Source: Flavobacteriales bacterium UBA4660 (GTDB lineage Bacteria; Bacteroidota; Bacteroidia; Flavobacteriales_D; Sanyastnellaceae). Taken from it: a stretch of DNA of 13,934 nucleotides. The position numbers were made by a program, and so were the translations under genes. Within the stretch, counting starts at the first letter, position 1, and every line of letters starts with the position of its first letter. The notes beneath the pieces were generated by a model, which was given only the letters and a program-made list of their open reading frames with translations, was not told the origin of the DNA and made no database searches. The stretch spans positions 1 through 13,934 of the forward strand of contig DHLU01000094.1 of the NCBI GenBank assembly GCA_002405435.1, in the 5' to 3' direction. Below are positions 8,194-13,934 of this stretch, piece after piece.

Positions 8194-9497
8194 TTGATCT
8201 GTGTCTTGTAGTTCAGGTCGAGGTAATTTCCGAGGGCCTCTGCAAAGGCGGCATACATAAGGTCGGCCTGCAGTTCATAGCCGGCCCGGGTCAGATGGAT
8301 CTTGTCGCGCTGGGCGAGTCCCGCCTGGTGCCATTTTTTAATGCTGGCTTTGCCGCCCATGATGGCGTAAAAATCGAACACGGCTGCATTATGCCGCCTC
8401 GCAAGGTTGTACATGGCTTGTCTGACCGACTCACCATTCGGGTTGGCTGCTTTGCCATACCACGTGTCGTTGTTGGTGATAAAAAGGAATGCGGTCTCCG
8501 GATTGTGCACTTGTATCCGGTTGATCAGTGAATCATAGCGGGCTTCGAATGCGCCGGCGTCAAAATCGGAAGCCGGCACGTTGGCATCATTGACGCCAAT
8601 ACCAAAGACGACTAGATCCGGCCGGAGCTCGCCAAACTGAGAAACCAGGTCGGTACAGCGCAAATAACCCGCCGTACCGGCACCATTAACCCCGATGGTA
8701 TGGTAACTGATTCCCGGGCGGTCATGGCCGAGGTAGAGCCCCTGCAGGTTGAAGTAGGCCATGGTGCTGTCTCGACGGAGAAACCGGATGTTGAGCGTGT
8801 CTTTCGGTTGAGAAAACGTATAGGTCCTCCACGGCTGGCCGGGCAACCAGGGCTGTTCCTGTCCGCCTTCCACCTGTACCTCCATCGAAAGGCTGTCGAA
8901 AGGAGAAAACAGGGTTACCCGGTCAAAGAGGTAGTTCGCTGAATCGCGGTTGTAGGTCCAGAGTTTTAAGGATGCCAGTGAATCGTAGGTCAGTACCGAG
9001 ATGCCTGAAAGGCCCCAGCGGCAGCTATCTGAAGACAAGGCAATCCTTTTTCCCACCCACGTACCTGAGTAGTTAACCTTTATGGAAGAGGGCGAATTGG
9101 TATCCGCCAGTTTATAGGGAAAGATCAGTCCGCGTTCGCCCTCGGCATCGCTCACGAGGCTGCCCAGCCTCGCCCGCAACCTGTCGGTAAGCATGCCCGC
9201 CTGCACGTGAGACCCCCCCATGTGTACAAAATGAAACGTGCCCGTTCCATTGAGGAGCACAGCGGATAATTTTTCGAGGGCCTGGTTCCATGGTGCGGGC
9301 TGTCCGAAAAACTGAAGGTGATTTTCGCCATAGCGGATAAAAGTATGGGAGGTATCGAGCCCGGGAAACGGCCGCCCATTGCCACCGGATGCCTCAGACG
9401 ACAGCCGTCCTGAGGTCATCAGGGCCAGCAGGGGTATAGCGAGAAACCAGCTACCCGGGTATCTTCTGTTTTTCAATTTGCGCATTCCAGGCATCAT
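8190..9497 (-). CDS. SGNH/GDSL-like hydrolase or acyltransferase, second copy (GGSH variant)
   Basis: This secreted SGNH protein has 435 residues from the first ATG. ATGs at 9494 and 9485 are alternatives; the one at 9485 starts a more typical signal peptide (MRKLKN, then WFLAIPLLALMTSG) and shortens the overlap with the upstream gene from 47 to 35 bases. Block I reads VHMGGSHVQAG (91-101), keeping Ser96 but with Gly where most family members have Asp (GDS). Block III is FGIGVNDAN (298-306) with Asn303, and block V is DKIH (Asp398, His401), so the Ser-Asp-His set is complete. Between blocks I and III is a beta-rich insert of about 190 residues, plausibly a glycan-binding jelly roll. It shares MGGKxxIxxW (380-389) with the adjacent paralogue. 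Next to an MBOAT gene it probably acts in glycan O-acyl transfer or removal; an esterase unrelated to the MBOAT remains possible. Confidence 0.82.
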   Translation of the reverse strand: MMPGMRKLKNRRYPGSWFLAIPLLALMTSGRLSSEASGGNGRPFPGLDTSHTFIRYGENHLQFFGQPAPWNQALEKLSAVLLNGTGTFHFVHMGGSHVQAGMLTDRLRARLGSLVSDAEGERGLIFPYKLADTNSPSSIKVNYSGTWVGKRIALSSDSCRWGLSGISVLTYDSLASLKLWTYNRDSANYLFDRVTLFSPFDSLSMEVQVEGGQEQPWLPGQPWRTYTFSQPKDTLNIRFLRRDSTMAYFNLQGLYLGHDRPGISYHTIGVNGAGTAGYLRCTDLVSQFGELRPDLVVFGIGVNDANVPASDFDAGAFEARYDSLINRIQVHNPETAFLFITNNDTWYGKAANPNGESVRQAMYNLARRHNAAVFDFYAIMGGKASIKKWHQAGLAQRDKIHLTRAGYELQADLMYAAFAEALGNYLDLNYKTQIK

Positions 9498-10917
9498 ATT
9501 CTTCCTTTATGGCTTTACACAACAAGCCCGCCACCTTTTTGGCTCCGGCGGGCGTAAAATGCACGTGGTCATCTCCGGCATAAGGGGGCTGGTTGGAAAC
9601 CCAGCTGATCATGGCGTTTTTACCTCCCATGACGGTATACATATCCCAAAATCCGCACCCTGTTTCCAGTGCAGCGTTTTTCAGCGCATCACGCACCTGT
9701 TCGAGGTACGGATAGCTCTGCCATTGTCCGTCCACCGACTGGCTCATATCGGAGGGCCCGATGACGATGAATGCGGCATCAGGGAGCAGCGACCTGAGAT
9801 ACCTGATCTGCATGGCAAACGACTCACCGTATTGCGTCGCACCTTCCGCTGACTTGATGTAAGGCATCGCATTGCCACCAAATTGCAGCAGCACAAGGCC
9901 TGCATCAGAACCGGTGAGCTCTGCCTTGAGGTCAGTGGACGGCAGTCTTCTGAAGAGGGTACCATCACTGCCGCGCAGTGCGATGTTGTCGACATTGACA
10001 CCTCCTTCTTCTTCGAGTACAATACCATGAACCTCCGGTGAATCAGTGCCGCGGAAAACAAGCCTCAGTTTCTCCGGAGACCTGCCTATGTGGTAGCGCT
10101 TGCACAATACCGAATTCGCCGGTGCTATCGTTTCCAGATAATGAAGGCTGTCATTTATCCATACTTCCAGGTCGAGCGGTGCGCGGTGATAGCCGAGCCA
10201 AATCTTGAGCAAGTCATACGTGCCATTGCGGCCGCCGCTTTTTCCCGAAGGTGAAAATTCAAGCCATGCTTCTGAGGTGTCCGCTGCGACAGTTTCCGAT
10301 GGTGGCAAAAAACGAAAACTTGCAGCGAGCGCACCGAATTGACCGGAGGGCAGCTTGCCTTTGTCATAACCGTAGGCGGTGTACCGCAGCCAGTGCTCAC
10401 TTTGTTGCTGCCGGATGCTCATCGTAGAGGTAACGGGCAGGGGTGCGAGCCAACCTGGTCCGCCCCCGCCAAAGAGCTGCTGCAGTTCCTGGCGAAGGAG
10501 AGAACTTATTCTGTCAGACTCAATCTGCGAGTCACCGTAATGAAATACGTGGACGTTGGTGCGTGCCGCCCGAGCCTCGCGTGCACGCTGAAAGAAATTA
10601 TAGAGCGATGAGGCATCATTGTTTTTAAACTGAATGCTCGTTAGCGTCAGTGCAGGGCGCAGGTGCAGGCTGTCTGCGAATGACATATCCGCCCGTGTGG
10701 TGTCGACGCTAGCCAGGTAGGCATCGATGTCGCCCAACCGGTGCACCGCCGATGTATCCCGCAGTAAGGAAGACCAGGTGATGAACTTCAGCCGCTGGCC
10801 CCCCAGCGTCAGTCCTTCTTTAGGAAACACAGCCATGAGCAGGGCCACGAGTGCCCCAATACTCCCCAGCATAGCCAGGATGTGAAGCGGTGTCATCGGT
10901 TGGTAGGGACTTCTCAT
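9451..10917 (-). CDS. SGNH/GDSL-like hydrolase or acyltransferase, first copy (GDSQ variant), membrane-anchored
   Basis: This 488-residue protein has an N-terminal hydrophobic helix (11-31, LHILAMLGSIGALVALLMAVF) that probably anchors it with the enzyme in the periplasm. Block I is FHYGDSQIESDR (125-136, Ser130), block III LQFGGNAMPY (344-353, Asn349), and block V DDHVHFTPAG (Asp450, His453), so a Ser-Asp-His triad can be drawn. The residue after the GDS serine is Gln, not the His seen in its neighbour. The central 155-335 part is a beta-rich insert with WLEFSPSGKSGG and DLEVWINDS. MGGKNAMISW (430-439) is shared with the second copy, which points to an old duplication. It starts 4 bases after the LysM gene stop. 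Placement beside MBOAT suggests an AlgJ/PatB/DltD-like partner; this is inferred from context. Confidence 0.83.
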   Translation of the reverse strand: MRSPYQPMTPLHILAMLGSIGALVALLMAVFPKEGLTLGGQRLKFITWSSLLRDTSAVHRLGDIDAYLASVDTTRADMSFADSLHLRPALTLTSIQFKNNDASSLYNFFQRAREARAARTNVHVFHYGDSQIESDRISSLLRQELQQLFGGGGPGWLAPLPVTSTMSIRQQQSEHWLRYTAYGYDKGKLPSGQFGALAASFRFLPPSETVAADTSEAWLEFSPSGKSGGRNGTYDLLKIWLGYHRAPLDLEVWINDSLHYLETIAPANSVLCKRYHIGRSPEKLRLVFRGTDSPEVHGIVLEEEGGVNVDNIALRGSDGTLFRRLPSTDLKAELTGSDAGLVLLQFGGNAMPYIKSAEGATQYGESFAMQIRYLRSLLPDAAFIVIGPSDMSQSVDGQWQSYPYLEQVRDALKNAALETGCGFWDMYTVMGGKNAMISWVSNQPPYAGDDHVHFTPAGAKKVAGLLCKAIKEEYDAWNAQIEKQKIPG

Positions 10918-10921
10918 GGGT

Positions 10922-12271
10922 TTACCTGACCGGATAAATGAGAAGCACCTGACCCGGCCTGATATGGTCGCTGCATCGGTTCCATGTTTTGAGGTCTTCC
11001 TCTGTCACTCCGGGGTAGCGCCGGGCAATTTTCCAAAGCGAATCGCCTTGTTTGACGGTGTACCGGCGCGGTGCTTCTGCCTCACCCACAGCGGTGCCGG
11101 CCTGCGAATCCGACCGGACGGCACCTGCGGGTAACTGAAGCTCCTGTCCGGGTTGAATTGCATCGCTGCGCAAGTGGTTCAGTTGTTTTAACACAGCCAC
11201 ACTGGTGCCGTGCCGCGAGGCGATAACACCCAGCGAATCGCCCTTCCGCACCCGGTAAATGATGGTCGGGGCAGGTGGCGCAGGTGCAGGCGGATGCCAG
11301 CGGTACAGGGCACCGGGATCACTGCGGAAGGACGCTTCCGCTGCAACGGGGAGGAGCAGCGGCACTTTTTTGTAACTGCTGTCAATCCGGTTGCCGGTAT
11401 ATACGGGATTCATACTGCGCAACTGTAAGGGATCAAGCCCATAACAGGCAACCAGCGACGCGGTGGTGACCGGATGTGTAAAAGATACCCCCTTGAATCC
11501 TTCAAAACGATCCATAAAAAATGCCAGCCGGTCGGGACGGGGATTTCGCTGAAACAGGGCAGCTGCGTATATCCAGCGGTTGAGTGCATCCACTACATGG
11601 GTGTCGACCCGGTGCCATTGGATCGCACCGAGTGCATCAACGCGATGGGCGAGGTACAATGGACTTTCTATGTAGGCGATAAATGTCTTTACTTCATCGC
11701 CGCTGTATTGCTTGTATAGAGCGGCCAGCCTGCGCACGGCGGCTTCTGTGGTGAAATCACCGCCTTTTCTCTCATCCACCAGGCTGTCTGCACGCAGGTG
11801 TACACTTCTCGCGGTGAGATAATCCATATGCCACATTCCGGATCGGCCTCGGTTGTCGGTGTAATGGGGGTTTAATCCTGTTAGTGCGACGGGCAAAAAT
11901 TTGAATGATGAAGGGACTTTATACTGAAGCAGTTTTTTCTCAATCATCGGGAAATACAGGTCTGCAAGCCCCCTGAGCACCTCGTAGCGGTGCGCCGGTT
12001 CCCAGGCCCTGCGGTAAGCGGCGAGCAGGTAGCTATACTGCGCCGGATCTCCGAATGCAATGCCGGCATCATCGCTCTCCGGCCACACCGGGCCTGTCGC
12101 AGCGGGTGCAGGATCACCTTTTTCAAGCGCGTTAAGAAGTTCAGCGCCCGGCCACTGGTCAGTCGATGCGGCGAGAATAGGTTCCCAGCTATTTTTTTCA
12201 GCAATAGCTTGACCGTAAGCGGCCGTAACCGCCATGAACAGCGCCGTTAAACAAGATGGAAACGATGTCAT
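10922..12271 (-). CDS. LysM protein with degenerate lytic-transglycosylase-like domain
   Basis: I chose the ATG at 12271, which gives a clean signal peptide (MTSFPSCLTALFMAVTAAYGQA) and 449 residues; the frame stays open to 12493, but that extension looks non-coding. Residues about 100-215 follow the MltD/Slt70-type goose-lysozyme fold: LYFPMIEKKLLQYKVPSSFKFLPVALTGLNPHYTDNRG, then GMWHMDYLTARS (145-156), and the DERKGGDFTTEAAVRRLAALY helix. The active enzymes have a catalytic Glu-Ser where this protein has Leu130-Thr131, GxWQ has become GMWH, and the AYNxGP motif is AYIESP (199-204). After a Pro-rich linker (327-336) come two LysM domains (337-381 and 402-448), each with GDSL(G/W)xIA and xIxPGQ. 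It should bind peptidoglycan in the periplasm without cleaving it. It heads the five-gene unit and may act as a scaffold. Confidence 0.83.
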   Translation of the reverse strand: MTSFPSCLTALFMAVTAAYGQAIAEKNSWEPILAASTDQWPGAELLNALEKGDPAPAATGPVWPESDDAGIAFGDPAQYSYLLAAYRRAWEPAHRYEVLRGLADLYFPMIEKKLLQYKVPSSFKFLPVALTGLNPHYTDNRGRSGMWHMDYLTARSVHLRADSLVDERKGGDFTTEAAVRRLAALYKQYSGDEVKTFIAYIESPLYLAHRVDALGAIQWHRVDTHVVDALNRWIYAAALFQRNPRPDRLAFFMDRFEGFKGVSFTHPVTTASLVACYGLDPLQLRSMNPVYTGNRIDSSYKKVPLLLPVAAEASFRSDPGALYRWHPPAPAPPAPTIIYRVRKGDSLGVIASRHGTSVAVLKQLNHLRSDAIQPGQELQLPAGAVRSDSQAGTAVGEAEAPRRYTVKQGDSLWKIARRYPGVTEEDLKTWNRCSDHIRPGQVLLIYPVR

Positions 12272-12570
12272 AAGGCAGAGACAAAAAAAACAAGGAACCC
12301 CGTCGGTTGGAACTTCGCGGCAAGAAGTTGTTAACCTGATTGCGCGCCCGATTTGCTCATGAAATGCATGGCAGCCAGTAAAGTTGTCGCTTGCGCGGTG
12401 AAAATGGGTGAGAGGAACAGGAGCGGACCTTCGATAGGTTAGGGGGTATAAAACCAAGGCAGCCAGGCCAATATGCCGGTGCCGATCCGGCATACGCCGG
12501 TTAAAGAATGGTCATAAGGTCTCGGCCCGCAAGGGGCAGAGTCACACATAGAATTTAGTTCAGGCAGAGA
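12272..12570. other. Intergenic region upstream of the LysM operon
   Basis: No convincing gene or RNA is visible here. The minus strand just upstream of the LysM start has an eight-T run (A run at 12283-12290) but no clean TAnnTTTG box, so the operon promoter is not located. A perfect 7-base inverted repeat ATGCCGG/CCGGCAT lies at 12473-12479 and 12487-12493 with a 7-base loop. It has no T run and coincides with the end of the spurious extension of the LysM frame. Its role is unknown. Confidence 0.4.
12521..12541 (-). terminator. Possible hairpin terminator of the micro-ORF transcript
   Basis: CTC-g-GCCC, a five-base loop, then GGGC-a-GAG form a stem of seven pairs with one mismatch. It lies about 30 bases past the stop of the candidate micro-ORF on the minus strand. 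The bases after it on that strand are only moderately T-rich, so termination would be weak; it could equally be a processing hairpin. Confidence 0.3.
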
Positions 12571-12642
12571 TCAGGCTACTAACAGGTACAGGCTGGTAAT
12601 CGTCACAGCCACAAGTACCCATTTTCTGGTTTTTGCACTCAT
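12571..12642 (-). CDS. Candidate 23-residue membrane micro-protein (or truncated lipoprotein signal)
   Basis: On the minus strand an ATG at 12642 opens a 23-codon frame. The product has a basic start (MSAKTRK) and then an unbroken hydrophobic stretch (WVLVAVTITSLYLLVA) ending in TGA. A match to the Bacteroidota -7 box lies 55 bases upstream, and a hairpin follows the stop. The product would be a single-helix inner-membrane peptide with its N-terminus inside. The stop falls exactly where a lipobox cysteine would be expected after LLVA, and TGC to TGA is a single-base change, so this may instead be a decayed lipoprotein gene. Short open frames occur by chance, so the call rests on amino-acid pattern and flanking signals. 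Confidence 0.4.
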   Translation of the reverse strand: MSAKTRKWVLVAVTITSLYLLVA

Positions 12643-12696
12643 GCCTAGTAGTTAAGTGTTTAAGGCCGGGATATTCCGTTTGAAGTCCCGTCTTCG

Positions 12697-12704
12697 CAAA
12701 CCTA
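12697..12704 (-). promoter_or_regulatory. -7 element upstream of the micro-ORF
   Basis: Read on the minus strand this is TAGGTTTG, an exact TAnnTTTG match. Transcription would begin near 12690 and give a leader of about 45-50 bases before the ATG at 12642. I see no TTG at the expected upstream distance, so the promoter is only half supported. Confidence 0.35.
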
Positions 12705-12808
12705 TCGGTAGGAATCGGAAGTGACATGCCGTCTTATGGAATTTACTAACGACCAGACGTTGACTATGTGGGTGCGCTTGACGCTGGCATTGTATAATGG
12801 TAAAGAGG

Positions 12809-12838
12809 TTGTAAATTCAAGGGATTGCGCTATCTTCG
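12809..12838 (+). promoter_or_regulatory. Bacteroidota promoter (-33 and -7) for the 188-residue protein gene
   Basis: TTG at 12809-12811 is followed after exactly 19 bases by TATCTTCG at 12831-12838, one base off the TAnnTTTG consensus. This is the best-formed promoter in the window. Transcription would start near 12845, giving a leader of about 45 bases before the ATG at 12891; no Shine-Dalgarno sequence is seen, as is usual in this phylum. Confidence 0.65.
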
Positions 12839-12890
12839 CAATTCCTCACCGGGAAGCAAGGCCCGGCATAACATCTAGTATTAAAGTAGT

Positions 12891-13457
12891 ATGAAAAAAA
12901 CACAACTAACAACACAGGATCTGGCCGGTATTGCCAATTTTTACCGGTTGGAGCACGCCTCAACGCTGGCGAAATTGCGTTATCTGGAATCAATGCTGGA
13001 AAAACTTAATGATGCGCCCGCCTCATCGGAGGTACCAGCAGAAAGAATGGTTGATTTGGCGGTAGAAAAGAGCAAAGCCTCGCCTGCGGTGAAAGCCTCC
13101 CCTGCGGTGAAAGCGACGAAGAAGAGCGCCGTGAAAGTGTCAAAACCGGCTGTTGACAAAGGAAAGCCGGGGCGCAAGAGCCATTGGACGCCATGGATTA
13201 TGAAAATGATTCACGCGTCAAATAGGCCATACACGCAGCAGGGTATTATAGACATGGCAGCGAAGGAATTTAAAATTAATCCCTCCAACCGGCAGAAATT
13301 GGTGCAAAACATCAATGCGCACATTTACAGGCTCCGCCATACCAAACAGTTGGTGAGTGCTAAGATTCCCGGACAATCGTTTAAATTTCTTACACCCCCT
13401 GAGTGGCTCGGAACCAACAACCGCGTCAAGCCGGAATTTGTGGCAAATCTTAAGTGA
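12891..13457 (+). CDS. Putative DNA-binding protein: basic histone-H1-like linker plus winged-helix-like domain
   Basis: I do not recognise a named family for this 188-residue protein. Residues 1-40 are helical with possible coiled-coil character (ANFYRLEHASTLAKLRYLESMLEKL). Residues 58-97 form a low-complexity Lys/Ala/Ser/Pro linker (KASPAVKASPAVKATKK, ending KGKPGRKS), like the tails of histone H1 and bacterial Hc1-type proteins. Residues 98-175 form a compact helical unit (WTPWIMKMIHASNRPYTQQGIIDMAAKEF, then NINAHIYRLRHTKQLVS and a beta-like KIPGQSFKFL), which fits a winged helix. The gene has its own promoter and terminator, so it is a single-gene unit. A nucleoid or transcription-associated role is inferred from charge and fold pattern only. 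Confidence 0.8.
   Translation: MKKTQLTTQDLAGIANFYRLEHASTLAKLRYLESMLEKLNDAPASSEVPAERMVDLAVEKSKASPAVKASPAVKATKKSAVKVSKPAVDKGKPGRKSHWTPWIMKMIHASNRPYTQQGIIDMAAKEFKINPSNRQKLVQNINAHIYRLRHTKQLVSAKIPGQSFKFLTPPEWLGTNNRVKPEFVANLK
13074..13109 (+). repeat. Tandem repeat of an 18-base unit inside the basic linker
   Basis: Two adjacent 18-base copies (13074-13091 and 13092-13109) differ at one base, with CTCG versus CTCC. They encode KASPAV twice in frame. The near identity at DNA level indicates recent slippage duplication in the low-complexity linker. Confidence 0.9.
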
Positions 13458-13462
13458 TTCAT

Positions 13463-13478
13463 CGGCCCCCTGGGGCCG
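13463..13478 (+). other. GC-rich hairpin just after the stop codon
   Basis: CGGCCCC and GGGGCCG form an almost loop-free inverted repeat six bases past the stop at 13457. With a realistic loop, five or six GC pairs remain. There is no T run, so it would more likely protect the mRNA 3' end or pause polymerase than terminate. Confidence 0.4.
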
Positions 13479-13506
13479 TTGGTCACGAAATTCGGGTTAA
13501 TAAACA

Positions 13507-13533
13507 GACTCCGGTGAACAACCGGAGTTTTTT
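13507..13533 (+). terminator. Intrinsic terminator of the 188-residue protein gene
   Basis: ACTCCGGT (13508-13515) pairs with ACCGGAGT (13521-13528) around the five-base loop GAACA, followed at once by six T residues (13528-13533). This is a textbook factor-independent terminator 50 bases after the stop codon. Confidence 0.9.
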
Positions 13534-13646
13534 ATGCCCCTGCATTCGCATAGATACACAAACCTTTGAACCTCATCGCCACGCATTCACATTGCATAGC
13601 GAAGTAGAATTTCAGTTAATGGTTTTGGTTAATTAGCGAAAAATAA

Positions 13647-13673
13647 CCACTCCGAACGCGGGGTGGTTTTTTT
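13647..13673. terminator. Second, probably bidirectional terminator
   Basis: CCACTCCG (13647-13654) pairs with CGGGGTGG (13659-13666, one T-G wobble) around AACG, followed by seven T residues on the plus strand. An A-rich stretch just before it (AAAAATAA) becomes a T-rich tail on the minus strand, so it can also end the minus-strand gene that stops at 13711. Confidence 0.85.
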
Positions 13674-13710
13674 AATGCCAGCGTTTTCGCAGGGCTCCGC
13701 ATGTCACCGG

Positions 13711-13934
13711 TCATGGACGTCCTGCAGGGGCAAAGGAAGAGCGCGTTCGAACGAGCGGATCAAAGACAAAACGCTGGCACAATACCACTTCACGACCCGG
13801 AAGCACGCCATAGAAGTATTCCAGGTCTTCCGGAATCGGCTTTCCAGCTTCATCATAGACAGTCTTCACCGCCTTTTTGAGAAACAGGCCAATACTTTTT
13901 TCATTTCCCTGGTTATCGATTACCGCAATCGTAA
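13711..13934 (-). CDS. 3' end of an unrecognised protein gene
   Basis: On the minus strand a frame is open from the window edge (first full codon at 13932) to a TGA at 13713-13711, leaving 73 residues with no start in view. Visible segments include TIAVIDNQGNEKSIGLFLKKA, PIPEDLEYFYGVLPGREVV and QRFVFDPLVRTRSSF. The composition is that of a soluble, folded protein, and the other two minus frames are closed early, which supports real coding. I do not recognise a family. A bidirectional terminator lies 38 bases past the stop. Confidence 0.65.
   Translation of the reverse strand, partial: TIAVIDNQGNEKSIGLFLKKAVKTVYDEAGKPIPEDLEYFYGVLPGREVVLCQRFVFDPLVRTRSSFAPAGRP

Noticed and set aside
12359..12442. 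27-codon plus-strand frame upstream of the micro-ORF
   Set aside because: It has no promoter, no start signal and no amino-acid pattern beyond chance.
12272..12493. N-terminal extension of the LysM protein frame to an ATG at 12493
   Set aside because: The extra 74 residues are rich in Cys, His and Arg with no domain character, and the ATG at 12271 begins a proper signal peptide.
12793..12798. TATAAT hexamer resembling an E. coli -10 box
   Set aside because: Bacteroidota primary sigma factors use TAnnTTTG, and a better-spaced promoter lies just downstream.
12736..12894. 52-codon plus-strand frame ending in an ATGA overlap with the 188-residue protein gene
   Set aside because: It runs straight through the TTG-N19-TATCTTCG promoter, and its product has no recognisable features; the promoter explains the region better.
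13454..13636. 60-codon plus-strand frame after the 188-residue protein gene
   Set aside because: It reads through the 13507-13533 terminator and its product is low in hydrophobic core residues; it looks non-coding.

Overview
The window looks like a chromosomal piece from a Bacteroidota bacterium, probably an environmental Flavobacteriales, Chitinophagales or Saprospirales type. Several signs support this. Promoter-like elements match the Bacteroidota pattern (TTG, about 19 bases, TAnnTTTG), with copies before four genes. Shine-Dalgarno sequences are not evident. One secreted protein ends in the cysteine-flanked dockerin-like tail common in this phylum, and the MBOAT and SGNH proteins are of Bacteroidota style. 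Assignment below phylum level is not possible from the sequence alone.

Layout. Bases 1-5340 run on the plus strand: the 3' part of a CCA-adding tRNA nucleotidyltransferase, a DPM-like family 2 glycosyltransferase overlapping a GT-C-like multi-spanning membrane protein, and a secreted beta-helix protein overlapping a secreted two-repeat protein with a dockerin-like end. A palindrome-rich 150-base spacer (5341-5493) separates these from a converging minus-strand block. That block (12271 down to 5494) is a tight five-gene unit in transcription order: a LysM protein with a lytic-transglycosylase-like domain, two SGNH-hydrolase-like proteins, a NodB-type polysaccharide deacetylase and an MBOAT O-acyltransferase. 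Spacings are 4 and 9 bases, the other two junctions overlap, and one overlap is GTGA.

Upstream lies a 619-base region without a large gene. It holds hairpins, a candidate 23-residue membrane micro-ORF with its own -7 box on the minus strand, and a well-formed promoter for a 188-residue DNA-binding-like protein with a histone-H1-like basic linker. Two terminators follow that gene, and the 3' end of an unrecognised minus-strand gene closes the window.

How the genes may work together. The five-gene unit reads as an envelope-glycan modification module. MBOAT would move acyl groups across the inner membrane, the SGNH proteins would transfer or remove them (as in AlgI/AlgJ/AlgX, PatA/PatB and DltB/DltD), the deacetylase would act on N-acetyl groups, and the LysM protein would tether the machinery to peptidoglycan. 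The LysM protein's transglycosylase domain has lost the catalytic glutamate and both other signature motifs, so it looks like a binding protein rather than an enzyme. This is the most interesting part of the window. The functional link is inferred from gene order and families.
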